Assembly: GCF_900102945.1 (NCBI RefSeq)
Contig: NZ_FNGI01000008.1
Coordinates: 143,287-207,286 of the forward strand
Direction: 5' to 3'
From: Modicisalibacter muralis
Lineage (GTDB): Bacteria; Pseudomonadota; Gammaproteobacteria; Pseudomonadales; Halomonadaceae
DNA: 64,000 nucleotides
Every line of letters begins with the position of its first letter. Position 1 is the stretch's first letter. The position numbers and the translations under genes are program-made. Shown piece after piece: positions 17,884 through 27,075 of the stretch. The notes beneath the pieces were generated by a model. The model made no database searches, had not been told where the DNA came from, and was given only the letters and a program-made list of their open reading frames with translations.

Positions 17884-19128
17884 ATGACAGAGCTCAGCTA
17901 TGCGCTCGATACGTTCTACTTTCTCATTTGCGGCGTGCTGGTGATGTGGATGGCCGCCGGTTTCTCGATGCTGGAAGCCGGGCTGGTACGCTCGAAGAAC
18001 ACCGCGGAAATTCTTACCAAGAATATCGTACTGTTCGCGATCGCCTGCACCCTGTACCTGCTGGTCGGTTACGCGATCATGTATTCGAGCGATGCCGGTG
18101 GCGTTCTACCCAGCCTGGGCGTGCTGATCGGCAGGGAGAACAGCGTCGATGCGGTGCTCGCCGGCGGCGATGGCGCCCCGTACTACTCGGCTCGCGCAGA
18201 TTTCTTCTTCCAGGTGGTGTTCGTCGCGACCGCCATGTCGATCGTCTCGGGGGCCGTCGCCGAGCGCATGAAACTGTGGGCCTTCCTGGCCTTCGCCGTG
18301 GTCATGACCGCATTCATCTATCCGGTTTCCGGCTTCTGGACCTGGGGCGGCGGCTGGCTCGCCACGCTGGGTTATTTCGATTACGCAGGCTCGGGTATCG
18401 TGCATCTGGCGGGTGCCTCGGCGGCGCTGGCCGGCGTGCTGGTACTCGGCCCGCGCAAGGGCAAATACGGCAAGAATGGCGCCATTTACGCCATCCCCGG
18501 CGCCAACATGCCGCTGGCCACGCTGGGCACCTTGATTCTGTGGATGGGCTGGTTCGGCTTCAATGGCGGCTCCGAACTGAAAGTCTCCGATGTCGCCTCG
18601 GCCAACAACGTGGCTCAGGTACTGCTCAATACCAACGCCGCCGCCGCGGGTGGGGTGATCGCCGCGCTGATCCTGTCCAAGCTGTATTTCCGCAAGGCCG
18701 ACCTGACCATGATATTGAACGGCGCCATCGCCGGCCTGGTCTCGATCACCGCCGATCCACTGTCGCCCAGCGGGCTGGGGGCGACGCTGATTGGCGCGGT
18801 GGGTGGGCTACTGGTGATGGTCGCCATCGTCGCGCTCGACAAGCTGCGCATCGACGATCCGGTGGGCGCGATTTCCGCCCACGGCGTCGCCGGCATCTGG
18901 GGAGTGTTGGTGGTGCCCGTCAGCAACGCCGGGGCCAGTTTCGCCGCCCAACTGATCGGAACCATCGCGATCTTCGCTTGGGTATTCATCGCCAGTCTGA
19001 TCGTATGGTTGGTCATCAAGGCGGCGATGGGCGTGCGGGTCAGCGAGGAGCATGAATACGAGGGCGTCGATCTAGCCGAATGCGGGCTGGAGGCTTATCC
19101 CGAGTTTACCCTCGGCGGCAATAAGTAA
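17884..19128 (+). CDS. amtB: Ammonium transporter
   Basis: 414 residues with eleven predicted membrane helices. The twin pore histidines are present in GSGIVHLAGA (first) and ISAHGVAGIWG (second). The phenylalanine-gate region and GFSMLEAGLVRSKN of helix 1 also match. There is no cleaved signal peptide, unlike E. coli AmtB: the first helix starts about residue 8. It conducts ammonium into the cell at low supply and is controlled by the neighbouring GlnK. The start follows GGAGACAATAACG. A strong terminator ends the unit. Confidence 0.96.
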   Translation: MTELSYALDTFYFLICGVLVMWMAAGFSMLEAGLVRSKNTAEILTKNIVLFAIACTLYLLVGYAIMYSSDAGGVLPSLGVLIGRENSVDAVLAGGDGAPYYSARADFFFQVVFVATAMSIVSGAVAERMKLWAFLAFAVVMTAFIYPVSGFWTWGGGWLATLGYFDYAGSGIVHLAGASAALAGVLVLGPRKGKYGKNGAIYAIPGANMPLATLGTLILWMGWFGFNGGSELKVSDVASANNVAQVLLNTNAAAAGGVIAALILSKLYFRKADLTMILNGAIAGLVSITADPLSPSGLGATLIGAVGGLLVMVAIVALDKLRIDDPVGAISAHGVAGIWGVLVVPVSNAGASFAAQLIGTIAIFAWVFIASLIVWLVIKAAMGVRVSEEHEYEGVDLAECGLEAYPEFTLGGNK

Positions 19129-19155
19129 CTCCGGCACAACGCAGTGAGTAGGCGT

Positions 19156-19187
19156 GCCCCACCGCTCGCGCGGTGGGGCCTTTTTTT
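19156..19187 (+). terminator. Intrinsic terminator after amtB
   Basis: GCCCCACCG (19156-19164) pairs perfectly with CGGTGGGGC (19171-19179), then T7 at 19181-19187. It separates amtB from the second PII gene. Confidence 0.92.
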
Positions 19188-19216
19188 AATCCCCCGGCGA
19201 GCGGTGTATGCTTTAA

Positions 19217-19606
<390 letters not shown>

Positions 19607-19650
19607 GGCCGTCTCGCTCGTCTGCGTGGCACCCGTGGTGAAAGCGAAAA

Positions 19651-19672
19651 GGCCCCGATGACGGGGCCTTTT
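19651..19672. terminator. Bidirectional terminator between second PII and dctM
   Basis: AAAA GGCCCCG (19651-19657) ATGA CGGGGCC (19662-19668) TTTT: a 7-bp stem with A and T tracts on both sides, fitting the convergent glnK-type and dctM genes. Confidence 0.85.
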
Positions 19673-19691
19673 GCATGGTTGGCGAAGTCGC

Positions 19692-21077
19692 TCAGCCCGA
19701 TAGCAGATTGGGCAACCACAGCGAGATCGCCGGCACGTAGGTGATCACCATCAGGAACCCGAGCAACAGGCACAGCCACGGCAGCGCTGCCTTGATTACC
19801 CAGCCGATCGAGCGCCCGGTGATCCCGGCGGTGACGAACAGGTTGAGGCCCACCGGGGGCGTCAGCATGCCGATCTCCATGTTCACCACCATGATGATGC
19901 CCAGGTGGATCGGGTCGATGCCCAGTTGCATGGCGATCGGGAACAGGATCGGCGCCATGATCAGCAGAATCGCCGAAGGCTCCATGAAATTGCCCGCCGC
20001 CAGCAGCAGCAGGTTCATGACGATCAGGAACCCCCACGCTGGCAGCCCCCACGCGATGATCGACTCGGCGATCGCATGCGGAATCCGCTCGGTGGTCAGC
20101 ACGTGCGCGAACAGCATGGCGTTGGCGATGATGAACAGCAGCATCATCGATACCTTGGCGCCGTCGAGCACCACCTTGCGCACTTCCTGATTATGGAAGG
20201 AAGTAACCATCGCCAGCGGTACCTGCCACAGGCTACGGCCTATCGCAGCGAAGACGTTCTCTCCCTCACGCTGCCACGGCTGGTTCTTGAGCGGGCCGAT
20301 ATCGCGATAGCCAATGACCGCCACCAGCCAGCCATACACCGCGGCAATGGCCGCCGCCTCGGTGGGACTCGCCACGCCGCCGTAGATCGAGCCCAGCACC
20401 AGGATGATCAGCATCAAGCCGGCCAGCGCCTTGAAGAACGAGCGCGTCAACGCGCCGACGCCGGGGAACGGCTCTGCCGGCAACTTCATGATGCGCGCCG
20501 AAATGTAGATCGCCACCATCAGGATACCGCCCATCATCAGCCCCGGTATCAGCCCCGCCATGAACATCTTGGCGGCGGACACCTCGGTGGCGGCCGAATA
20601 GACCAGCATCACGATCGATGGTGGAATCAGAATGCCCAGCGTACCGGCATTGGCGATGACCCCGGCGGCATACGACTCGGGGTAGCCCTGGCGCACCATG
20701 CCGGCAATCACGATCGAGCCGATCGCCGCCACCGTCGCGGGTGACGAACCGGAGACTGCGGCGAACAGCATGCACGCCATGACCGACGACATCGCCAGGC
20801 CACCCTTGACGTGGCCCACGGCATTGGTTGCGAAGTCGATCAAACGACGCGCCACGCCACCGGTGGAAAGAAAGGCGCTCGACAGGATGAAGAACGGAAT
20901 CGCCAACAGCGTGTAATGGTGCGAAACGGCCGCAAACAGCTTGATGGCGATCGAACCCAGTGAGTCCGGGGAAAACAGCAGGATCGTCACCACGCTGGAA
21001 AAGCCCAGCGCGAAGGCGATCGGCATGCCCAGGAAAATAGCCAGGAACAACAGAATGAACAGGCATGCGATAGTCAC
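19692..21077 (-). CDS. dctM: TRAP transporter large permease
   Basis: 461 residues, about twelve membrane helices, with the DctM family blocks MPIAFALGFSSV, AIPFFILSSAFLSTGGVARRLIDF, GVIANAGTLGILIPPSIVM and PPVGLNLFVTAGITG. It is the sodium-driven transport subunit of a tripartite ATP-independent periplasmic transporter. A central region (residues about 240-300) is longer than in the shortest DctM proteins. It overlaps the stop of dctQ by ATGA, so the two membrane subunits are coupled. The operon order is dctP-dctQ-dctM. Confidence 0.94.
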   Translation of the reverse strand: MTIACLFILLFLAIFLGMPIAFALGFSSVVTILLFSPDSLGSIAIKLFAAVSHHYTLLAIPFFILSSAFLSTGGVARRLIDFATNAVGHVKGGLAMSSVMACMLFAAVSGSSPATVAAIGSIVIAGMVRQGYPESYAAGVIANAGTLGILIPPSIVMLVYSAATEVSAAKMFMAGLIPGLMMGGILMVAIYISARIMKLPAEPFPGVGALTRSFFKALAGLMLIILVLGSIYGGVASPTEAAAIAAVYGWLVAVIGYRDIGPLKNQPWQREGENVFAAIGRSLWQVPLAMVTSFHNQEVRKVVLDGAKVSMMLLFIIANAMLFAHVLTTERIPHAIAESIIAWGLPAWGFLIVMNLLLLAAGNFMEPSAILLIMAPILFPIAMQLGIDPIHLGIIMVVNMEIGMLTPPVGLNLFVTAGITGRSIGWVIKAALPWLCLLLGFLMVITYVPAISLWLPNLLSG

Positions 21078-21628
21078 GAGCGATGCTCCTTGTCAGGCGA
21101 GTCTTGATCGTGTTCGGCCAGATGCATGCTTTCCTCGGCCTCGTCCGAATAGCCGAAACCCTCGGCCTCGTCCTTGAATACCCGCCAGCCCAACTCGACG
21201 AAGCGCAGCACCAGCAGTGCCATGCCGATCGGCAGAATCAGCGTCGCCTGCCACTTGGGAATGGGGATGTCCTGAAGCTCGATACCGATCATATGGGTCA
21301 GTTTCAGGTATTCGTAGCTGCCGACTAGGATCAGCCCGCAGTAGGTCAGGCACACGGCCAACGCGATCAGCGTGACGATGCGCCGCCCGCGCCGGGGCAA
21401 TTTCTTGACCAGCACATCGACACCGATATGCGCGCCGTGCTTGACGCCCCACGACACGCCGAACAGCACGAACCAACCGGAGAGATACAGCGCCCCCTCC
21501 TGAGCCCAACTGATGCCCGCGGTGAGCACGAAGCGGTAGAACACTTCGATCGTCACCAGAAACACCATGGCTACCAGAAGCGCGCAGAAGATGTTCTCTT
21601 CCAGCCTGTTTAGCCAGCGCACGATCAT
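21074..21628 (-). CDS. dctQ: TRAP transporter small permease
   Basis: 184 residues, four membrane helices in the DctQ pattern (RLEENIFCALLVAMVFLVTIEVFYRFVL, then AQEGALYLSGWFVLFGVSWGVK). The C-terminal 35 residues are hydrophilic and acidic (EDEAEGFGYSDEAEESMH), more than in many DctQ subunits. It bridges the binding protein and the DctM channel in the cytoplasmic membrane. The start follows GAGGTG. Confidence 0.92.
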   Translation of the reverse strand: MIVRWLNRLEENIFCALLVAMVFLVTIEVFYRFVLTAGISWAQEGALYLSGWFVLFGVSWGVKHGAHIGVDVLVKKLPRRGRRIVTLIALAVCLTYCGLILVGSYEYLKLTHMIGIELQDIPIPKWQATLILPIGMALLVLRFVELGWRVFKDEAEGFGYSDEAEESMHLAEHDQDSPDKEHRS

Positions 21629-21688
21629 GATTGCACCTCGACGATAAAGCGACGGCGGGCATATCGCCCGCCGTCACGTGGGAGGAGC

Positions 21689-22684
21689 TTAGCCTTCATT
21701 GGACGCCACGGCGGCATCGATCACGTCCTGACCGATTTCATCGGCGAACTGATCCCATACCGGCTTCATCGCCTCGACCCACTGCTGGCGCTGCTCGGGC
21801 GTCAAGGTAATGATCTCCGACTTACCGGAGTCGATGATTGCCTGCTTGGCTTCCTGGTTTTCCTTCAAGGCGATCGAGTTGCCATAGGCCAGGGCCTGCT
21901 TGAGTGCCGCCTCGACCTTGGGCCGCACGTCCTCAGGCAGGCCGTTCCAGAAGCTCGCCGACGAAACCACCATGTAATCGATCAGGCCGTGGTTCGATTC
22001 GGTGATGTACGGCTGCACCTCGAAGAACTTCTGCGAGTAGATGTTGGAATAGGTGTTCTCCTGGCCGTCGATCGCCTGGGTCTGCAGCAGAATGAAGACT
22101 TCAGAGAACGGCTTCTTCAGTGGCACGGCGTCGATGGCCTTGAATTGCGCCGCGAGCACGTCGGAGGTCTGAATGCGGAATTTCTTGCCGGCGGCGTCTT
22201 CCGGTACGCGCAGCGGCTCCGAGGCCGAGAGTTGCTTCAGGCCGTTATGCAGGTAGCCCAGGCCGATCAGCCCCTTGTCCTGCAGCGAGGTCAGCAGTTG
22301 CACACCGGTCGCGCTGTTCTGGAAGCGCTCGACCGCCGCCATGTCCTCGAACAGGAACGGCAGATCGAAGACCTGTAATTGATCGGTGTACTTCTGGAAC
22401 TTGGACAGCGAGGGCGCGGCAAGTTGGACATCGCCCAGCAGCATGGCTTCGAGGACCTGGTCGTCACCGTAAAGCTGCGAGTTGGGATAAACCTCGACAT
22501 CGACCTGATCGCCGAGCTTCTCCTCGACCAGTTCCTGGAACTTGATGGCCATCTGGCCCTTGGGCGTGTTCTCGGCAACCACATGTGAGAACTTGATTGT
22601 GATGGGGTCGGCGACGGCAGCGCCGGCGGCCATCATGATGCCGGCCGCGAGGGAGGTCAGCGAGGCGAACTTCAGCATAGACAT
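21689..22684 (-). CDS. dctP: TRAP transporter substrate-binding protein
   Basis: 331 residues with a Sec signal peptide (LKFASLTSLAAGIMMAAGAAVA) and the DctP fold. ITIKFSHVVAENTPKGQMA, YPNSQLYGDDQVLEAMLLG, the conserved Arg that holds the carboxylate (GKKFRIQTSDV) and QTQAIDGQENTYSNI are all visible. The substrate is probably a C4-dicarboxylate such as succinate, malate or fumarate, judged from closeness to DctP. The start at 22684 follows AAGGATC. It is first in dctPQM, as usual for the most abundant subunit. Confidence 0.93.
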   Translation of the reverse strand: MSMLKFASLTSLAAGIMMAAGAAVADPITIKFSHVVAENTPKGQMAIKFQELVEEKLGDQVDVEVYPNSQLYGDDQVLEAMLLGDVQLAAPSLSKFQKYTDQLQVFDLPFLFEDMAAVERFQNSATGVQLLTSLQDKGLIGLGYLHNGLKQLSASEPLRVPEDAAGKKFRIQTSDVLAAQFKAIDAVPLKKPFSEVFILLQTQAIDGQENTYSNIYSQKFFEVQPYITESNHGLIDYMVVSSASFWNGLPEDVRPKVEAALKQALAYGNSIALKENQEAKQAIIDSGKSEIITLTPEQRQQWVEAMKPVWDQFADEIGQDVIDAAVASNEG

Positions 22685-22879
22685 GGATTGATCCTTGCAC
22701 GTTGTTACTGTTGTTGTGGTGTGTGGCTGATGCTTCCGGCCACAGCTCGTCCACTACATAGCAATCCTCGTGCCAGATCACCTAATCGCCAGTTTCAACA
22801 GTGCTGCTCATGCGTTCGGCTTAGGTCGTGGTATCGCCAAGACCGTGAATGAGCGTAAAGCGTGCGGCTTTACGCACAG

Positions 22880-22919
22880 AAAAAAGCCGAAAGTGTGCGG
22901 GTTTCCGCACGCTTTCGGC
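22880..22919 (-). terminator. Intrinsic terminator after fpr
   Basis: On the minus strand a 15-bp stem (22905-22919 with 22886-22900, one G-T pair, 4-nt loop) is followed by six T (22885-22880). A smaller perfect hairpin, GTAAAG/CTTTAC, follows at about 22856-22872. Confidence 0.88.
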
Positions 22920-22975
22920 GTCATGAAAATCTTCTCGCCTTACTGGCTATCGACTACAACTACCTCGTCCAACTA

Positions 22976-23752
22976 TCACTTCTCGACGAAGGCGCGCTCG
23001 ATCACGTAGTCGCCGGGCTCGCCCATGCGTGGCGAGATCTTGAAGCCCAGGTCGTCGAGCATGGCGCTGGTGTCATCGAGCATTGCCGGGCTGCCGCAGA
23101 TCATCGCGCGGTCCTGCTTGGGATCGAGCGGTGGCAGGCCGGTGTCCTCGAACAGCTTGCCGCTGGTAATGTGATCGGTCAGGCGGCCGGTGGTGTGGAA
23201 GTCCTCACGGGTCACGGTGGGGTAGTAGACCAGTTTCCGGCTGATTTCCTCGCCCAGGTATTCATGCGCCGGCAGCTCCTTGCCGATGAAGTCGGCATAG
23301 GCCAGTTCGCTGACGGTACGCACGCCGTGGATCAGCACGATCTTGTCGAAACGCTCGAAGGCTTCGGGATCTTGGATCAGGCTCATGAACGGCGCCAGGC
23401 CGGTGCCGGTGGAAAGCAGGTAAAGGTTGCGCCCGGGCAGCAGATCGTCGGTAACCAGCGTGCCGGTGGGCTTGCGGCTAACCATGATCTGGTCGCCGAC
23501 CTTGAGGTGCTGCAAACGCGATGTCAGCGGGCCATCGGGCACCTTGATGCTGAAGAACTCGAGATGATCCTCGTAATTGGGGCTGGCGATCGAGTAGGCG
23601 CGCATCAGCGGCTTGCCCTGGACTTCCAGACCGATCATCACGAACTGGCCGTTCTTGAAGCGTAGACTGCGCTCACGGGTGGTGCGGAAACTGAATAGCG
23701 TGTCGTTCCAATGATGAACGCTCAGTACTTCTTCCAGGGCGAATTTACTCAT
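22976..23752 (-). CDS. fpr: Ferredoxin/flavodoxin-NADP+ reductase
   Basis: 258 residues, subclass of bacterial FNRs. The FAD site is RAYSIASPNYEDHLEFF, the NADP site begins LLSTGTGLAPFMSLIQDPE, and the C terminus ends GDYVIERAFVEK, the usual tail with stacking aromatic replaced as in Pseudomonas Fpr. It exchanges electrons between NADPH and ferredoxin or flavodoxin and supports iron-sulfur enzymes and oxidative defence. It is divergent from a LysR gene that matches the finR neighbour known in pseudomonads, with a 149-bp control region between them. Confidence 0.94.
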   Translation of the reverse strand: MSKFALEEVLSVHHWNDTLFSFRTTRERSLRFKNGQFVMIGLEVQGKPLMRAYSIASPNYEDHLEFFSIKVPDGPLTSRLQHLKVGDQIMVSRKPTGTLVTDDLLPGRNLYLLSTGTGLAPFMSLIQDPEAFERFDKIVLIHGVRTVSELAYADFIGKELPAHEYLGEEISRKLVYYPTVTREDFHTTGRLTDHITSGKLFEDTGLPPLDPKQDRAMICGSPAMLDDTSAMLDDLGFKISPRMGEPGDYVIERAFVEK

Positions 23753-23801
23753 GACGGCTCCTAACGTTATTCCCTAAACGCATAAAATAGCGCGTTTTTA
23801 C

Positions 23802-23823
23802 TTGAGTTAAATTCTAAGCTCAA
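23802..23823. promoter_or_regulatory. LysR-type operator in the fpr/finR control region
   Basis: TTGAGTT (23802-23808) and AAGCTCAA (23816-23823) form an inverted repeat with the T-N11-A character of LysR-type sites, in an A/T-rich divergent promoter region. Confidence 0.45.
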
Positions 23824-23901
23824 CTTATTAATCTGTTAAATGGGTTGTTTGAATAACACTTATCTGCGAATTTGATATAGAGGCCGTTTCAGAGAAAATC
23901 C

Positions 23902-24828
23902 ATGCGTTACACCCTGCGTCAACTCGAGGTCTTCGTCGCCGTCGCCCAGCACGAGAGCGTCTCGCGCGCCGCCCGCGCGTTGGCGCTATCGCAGTCCGCC
24001 GCCAGCACCGCGCTGGCCGAGCTCGAACGTCAGTTCGACTGCCAATTGCTCGACCGCATCGGCAAACGTTTGAAGCTCAATGCGCTGGGCTTCCAGATTC
24101 TGCCCAAGGCGGTCGCCCTGCTCGACCGCGGGGAAGAAATCGAAGAACTGCTACGCGGCCAACGTGGCGTCGGCTCACTAGATGTCGGCGCCACGCTGAC
24201 CATCGGCAACTACCTGGCCACGCTACTGATCAGCGACTTCATGCAGCGCCACCCCGGTAGCCGGGTGCGCCTGCACGTGCGTAACACCGCAGCGATCGTC
24301 GAGCGCATCGTTTCGCATGAACTCGACCTGGGGCTGATCGAGGGCGACTGCCAGCACGAGGATGTGGTCATGCAGCCGTGGGTCGAGGATGAACTGACGG
24401 TGTTCTGCTCGCCCCGCCATCCATTGGCCAAGGTCCGCGAGGTGAGCACCGACAACCTACTGCGCGAGGCCTGGATCATGCGCGAACAGGGCTCGGGGAC
24501 GCGGCTGACGCTGGAACAGGCGACGCGCCATCGGCGTGGGCGCTTCAACATCCTGCTCGAGTTGGAGCACACCGAAGGCATCAAGCGCGCGGTGGAGTCC
24601 GGGCTCGGCATCGGCTGCGTGTCGCATCTGGCGCTGCGCGATGCCTTCCGGCGCGGCAGCCTGGTGCCCATCGCCACGCCGCAACTCGACCTCAGGCGCC
24701 AGTTCACCTTTATCTGGCATCGCCACAAGTACCTGACCACCGGCATGCGCGAGTTTCTACGCCTGTGCCAGCAGATGACCGAGGGCATCCAGCGCAGCGA
24801 CGAGATCGAACTACCTTATGTCCCCTGA
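23902..24828 (+). CDS. finR: LysR-family regulator, FinR-like
   Basis: 308 residues. A canonical N-terminal HTH (RYTLRQLEVFVAVAQHESVSRAARALALSQSAASTAL) is followed by the LysR substrate domain. Position divergent to fpr is the basis for the FinR name: in Pseudomonas putida FinR activates fpr under superoxide stress. That function is inferred from context, and the domain itself does not prove it. The start at 23902 agrees with the first residues of the family. No cysteine pair typical of OxyR is evident in the effector domain. Confidence 0.83.
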   Translation: MRYTLRQLEVFVAVAQHESVSRAARALALSQSAASTALAELERQFDCQLLDRIGKRLKLNALGFQILPKAVALLDRGEEIEELLRGQRGVGSLDVGATLTIGNYLATLLISDFMQRHPGSRVRLHVRNTAAIVERIVSHELDLGLIEGDCQHEDVVMQPWVEDELTVFCSPRHPLAKVREVSTDNLLREAWIMREQGSGTRLTLEQATRHRRGRFNILLELEHTEGIKRAVESGLGIGCVSHLALRDAFRRGSLVPIATPQLDLRRQFTFIWHRHKYLTTGMREFLRLCQQMTEGIQRSDEIELPYVP

Positions 24829-24879
24829 TTGCAACGACCCGGATTAATGCCCGGGCCGCTATGCTACATCACTGGTCGG

Positions 24880-27075
24880 CTAGAATTCGCTCCACTCGTC
24901 CAGCGTCTCTTCAGGGCGGGAGTTCAACGCCACGTTGCGCGGAGCAACTGCCGGTGGAAGGCGACTGATTGAGGCAGTGGCTGTTCTCTCCAGAACCGCA
25001 TTAGTGGGAGCCGCCTGCTTGCTTACTCGGAACGTGGCAATCAGTCCAGTCAACTGCCTGGCCTGCTCCTCCAATGAGGCGGCGGCGGAGCTTGTCTGCT
25101 CGACAAGCGAGGCATTCTGCTGGGTCACCGAATCCATCTGCGTCACCGCCACGTTGATCTGCTCGATACCGCCGTTCTGTTCACGCGTGGCCGAGGATAT
25201 TTCATTCATCAGCGCCGATACCCGACGAATCGATTCGACGGTCTCGTTAATGGTTTTCCCGCTACGCTCCGCCTGCTCGGCGCCATTAACGATCTGTGAT
25301 GTGGTTTCCTCGATCATGGCACGAATCTCCTTGGCGGAGTCAGCGCTACGACTCGCCAGTGAGCGCACCTCGCTGGCAACCACGGCGAAACCTCGACCCT
25401 GTTCGCCGGCACGCGCCGCCTCGACCGAGGCATTCAAAGCCAGGATATTGGTCTGGAAGGCAATCGAATCGATGACCTCGACGACCTCATTGACCCTGCG
25501 TGAGCTGTTGGCGATTTCACGCATCAGCAGGACGGTGTGCTCGACTTCCTGACCGCCGGCCTCCGCCGCCTGAGAAGCGCTGGTCGATAGCCGATCGGCT
25601 TCGCTGGCCGAATCGCTATTCTGACGCACTATGGATGCCATCTGCTCCATGCTGGATGCGGTTTCCTGCAGAGCGGAGGCCTGCTGCTCGGTGCGCGACG
25701 ACAGGTCTTGGCTCCCGGCGGCGATTTCGCCAGCAGCCACACGCACCGAGTCGCTGCTATCGCGGATGCTCACTAGCACCGTTTCGATTTTATCGACGAA
25801 GGCGTTGAACTGGATCGCCAGCTCGGCGGATTCATTGCGTCCTCTGACCGGCAGGCGCTGAGTCAGATCGCCGTCGCCCGAGGCGATGTCGCGCATGCGC
25901 TCGGCCAGTTGGCGCAGCGGGCGCGCGATGCCGCTGCCCACTAGCCAGATCGCGACCAGCCCGACCACGGCGACCAGCAGCCCAATCAGCAGCATGCCGA
26001 CGATGCTCTCGCTGTTCTGCTGGCGCAGATCGCCCTGCAGCGTCTGCAGGTCGGCGAGCACTGCCGCCTCAGGCAGTTGCAGTAGCAGGGTCCAGACCAC
26101 GCCGGTATCGCCGATCTCGAACGGCAGATACAGCCGAATCCGCCCCTCGGCCTCGTTCCACTGGCTGAACGGCTGGCCGCTTTCGAGCTGCTGCAGGCGT
26201 GCGGCGACCTCCCTGCCAAGAACATCGCCGGCCGGCTCGCCAAGCCGCTCGGCATTCGGGGTATAGGCGACCAGGCCGCCGCGTGGCGCGATCAGCGCCA
26301 TGGCACCGGCGCCGCCGTAGAGCCCCTGGTTGGCCTCGTCGAGCAGGGCCTGGATGAAGTCGACCGACAGATCGGTACCGGCGACGCCACGAAATTCGCC
26401 ATCGACCATGATCGGCACGTTGAACGAGGTGACCAGTAGTGTCTCGCCGTTGTAATCATAGAAATGCGGATCGACGATACAGGTGCGCTGCGTTTCCTTG
26501 ACGCAGAGGTAGTATTCGCCTTCGCGAATCCCCATTGGGTCACGCTCTTGACTCTCCATGCCACTGCCCAGCGGTAATACCTCGATATCACCGCTTTCGG
26601 CTCGGTACCACCACGGCATGAAGCGCCCACTGCCATCGTAACCGCCATCCTTGCGACCGGCGTAGTAGGCATCATGGCCGAAGGCATTGGGCTCCCAGCC
26701 GATAAAGGCATCCAGCAGCTCGGAGTTTTCGGCCACGGTGTTGCGGACCAGGTTAGACAACTCCTGGCGTGTCATCAGCGACAGCGGCAGGCCGTTGGCG
26801 CCGGTCTCGCCCATCAGTTCGTTGGTCTGCGCCAGCATCGAGGCAATCGTCAGCGGCAACTCCAGTTGGCGCTGGATCTGGCCGGCCTGGGCGCGCGCCA
26901 GCGCCGCCAATCGCTCATCGATGGCCTGCTTGAGCAGCGCCCCGGTACGGGTCTCCACCGTCGCCTGAGTGCGCGCCGTGGTGAACAGCGAATAAGCCAC
27001 CAGCGCTGCCACTACTGTCAGAATGCAGGCACCGACAACAACAACGACGAAGGAGCGTAGAGATTTGAAATGCAT
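24880..27075 (-). CDS. Methyl-accepting chemotaxis protein with dCache sensor and CheR-type pentapeptide
   Basis: 731 residues. Membrane helix 1 spans about 8-31. A large periplasmic sensor of the double-Cache type follows to about 350 ([38 protein letters not shown]). Helix 2 is at about 358-382, HAMP follows, and then the signalling hairpin with the invariant tip [20 protein letters not shown]. The last five residues, EWSEF, fit the xWxxF pentapeptide that tethers the CheR methyltransferase and CheB. The ligand is probably a small organic molecule; dCache domains often bind amino acids, but this is not shown here. The ATG overlaps the stop of the upstream receptor (TAATG). Confidence 0.94.
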   Translation of the reverse strand: MHFKSLRSFVVVVVGACILTVVAALVAYSLFTTARTQATVETRTGALLKQAIDERLAALARAQAGQIQRQLELPLTIASMLAQTNELMGETGANGLPLSLMTRQELSNLVRNTVAENSELLDAFIGWEPNAFGHDAYYAGRKDGGYDGSGRFMPWWYRAESGDIEVLPLGSGMESQERDPMGIREGEYYLCVKETQRTCIVDPHFYDYNGETLLVTSFNVPIMVDGEFRGVAGTDLSVDFIQALLDEANQGLYGGAGAMALIAPRGGLVAYTPNAERLGEPAGDVLGREVAARLQQLESGQPFSQWNEAEGRIRLYLPFEIGDTGVVWTLLLQLPEAAVLADLQTLQGDLRQQNSESIVGMLLIGLLVAVVGLVAIWLVGSGIARPLRQLAERMRDIASGDGDLTQRLPVRGRNESAELAIQFNAFVDKIETVLVSIRDSSDSVRVAAGEIAAGSQDLSSRTEQQASALQETASSMEQMASIVRQNSDSASEADRLSTSASQAAEAGGQEVEHTVLLMREIANSSRRVNEVVEVIDSIAFQTNILALNASVEAARAGEQGRGFAVVASEVRSLASRSADSAKEIRAMIEETTSQIVNGAEQAERSGKTINETVESIRRVSALMNEISSATREQNGGIEQINVAVTQMDSVTQQNASLVEQTSSAAASLEEQARQLTGLIATFRVSKQAAPTNAVLERTATASISRLPPAVAPRNVALNSRPEETLDEWSEF

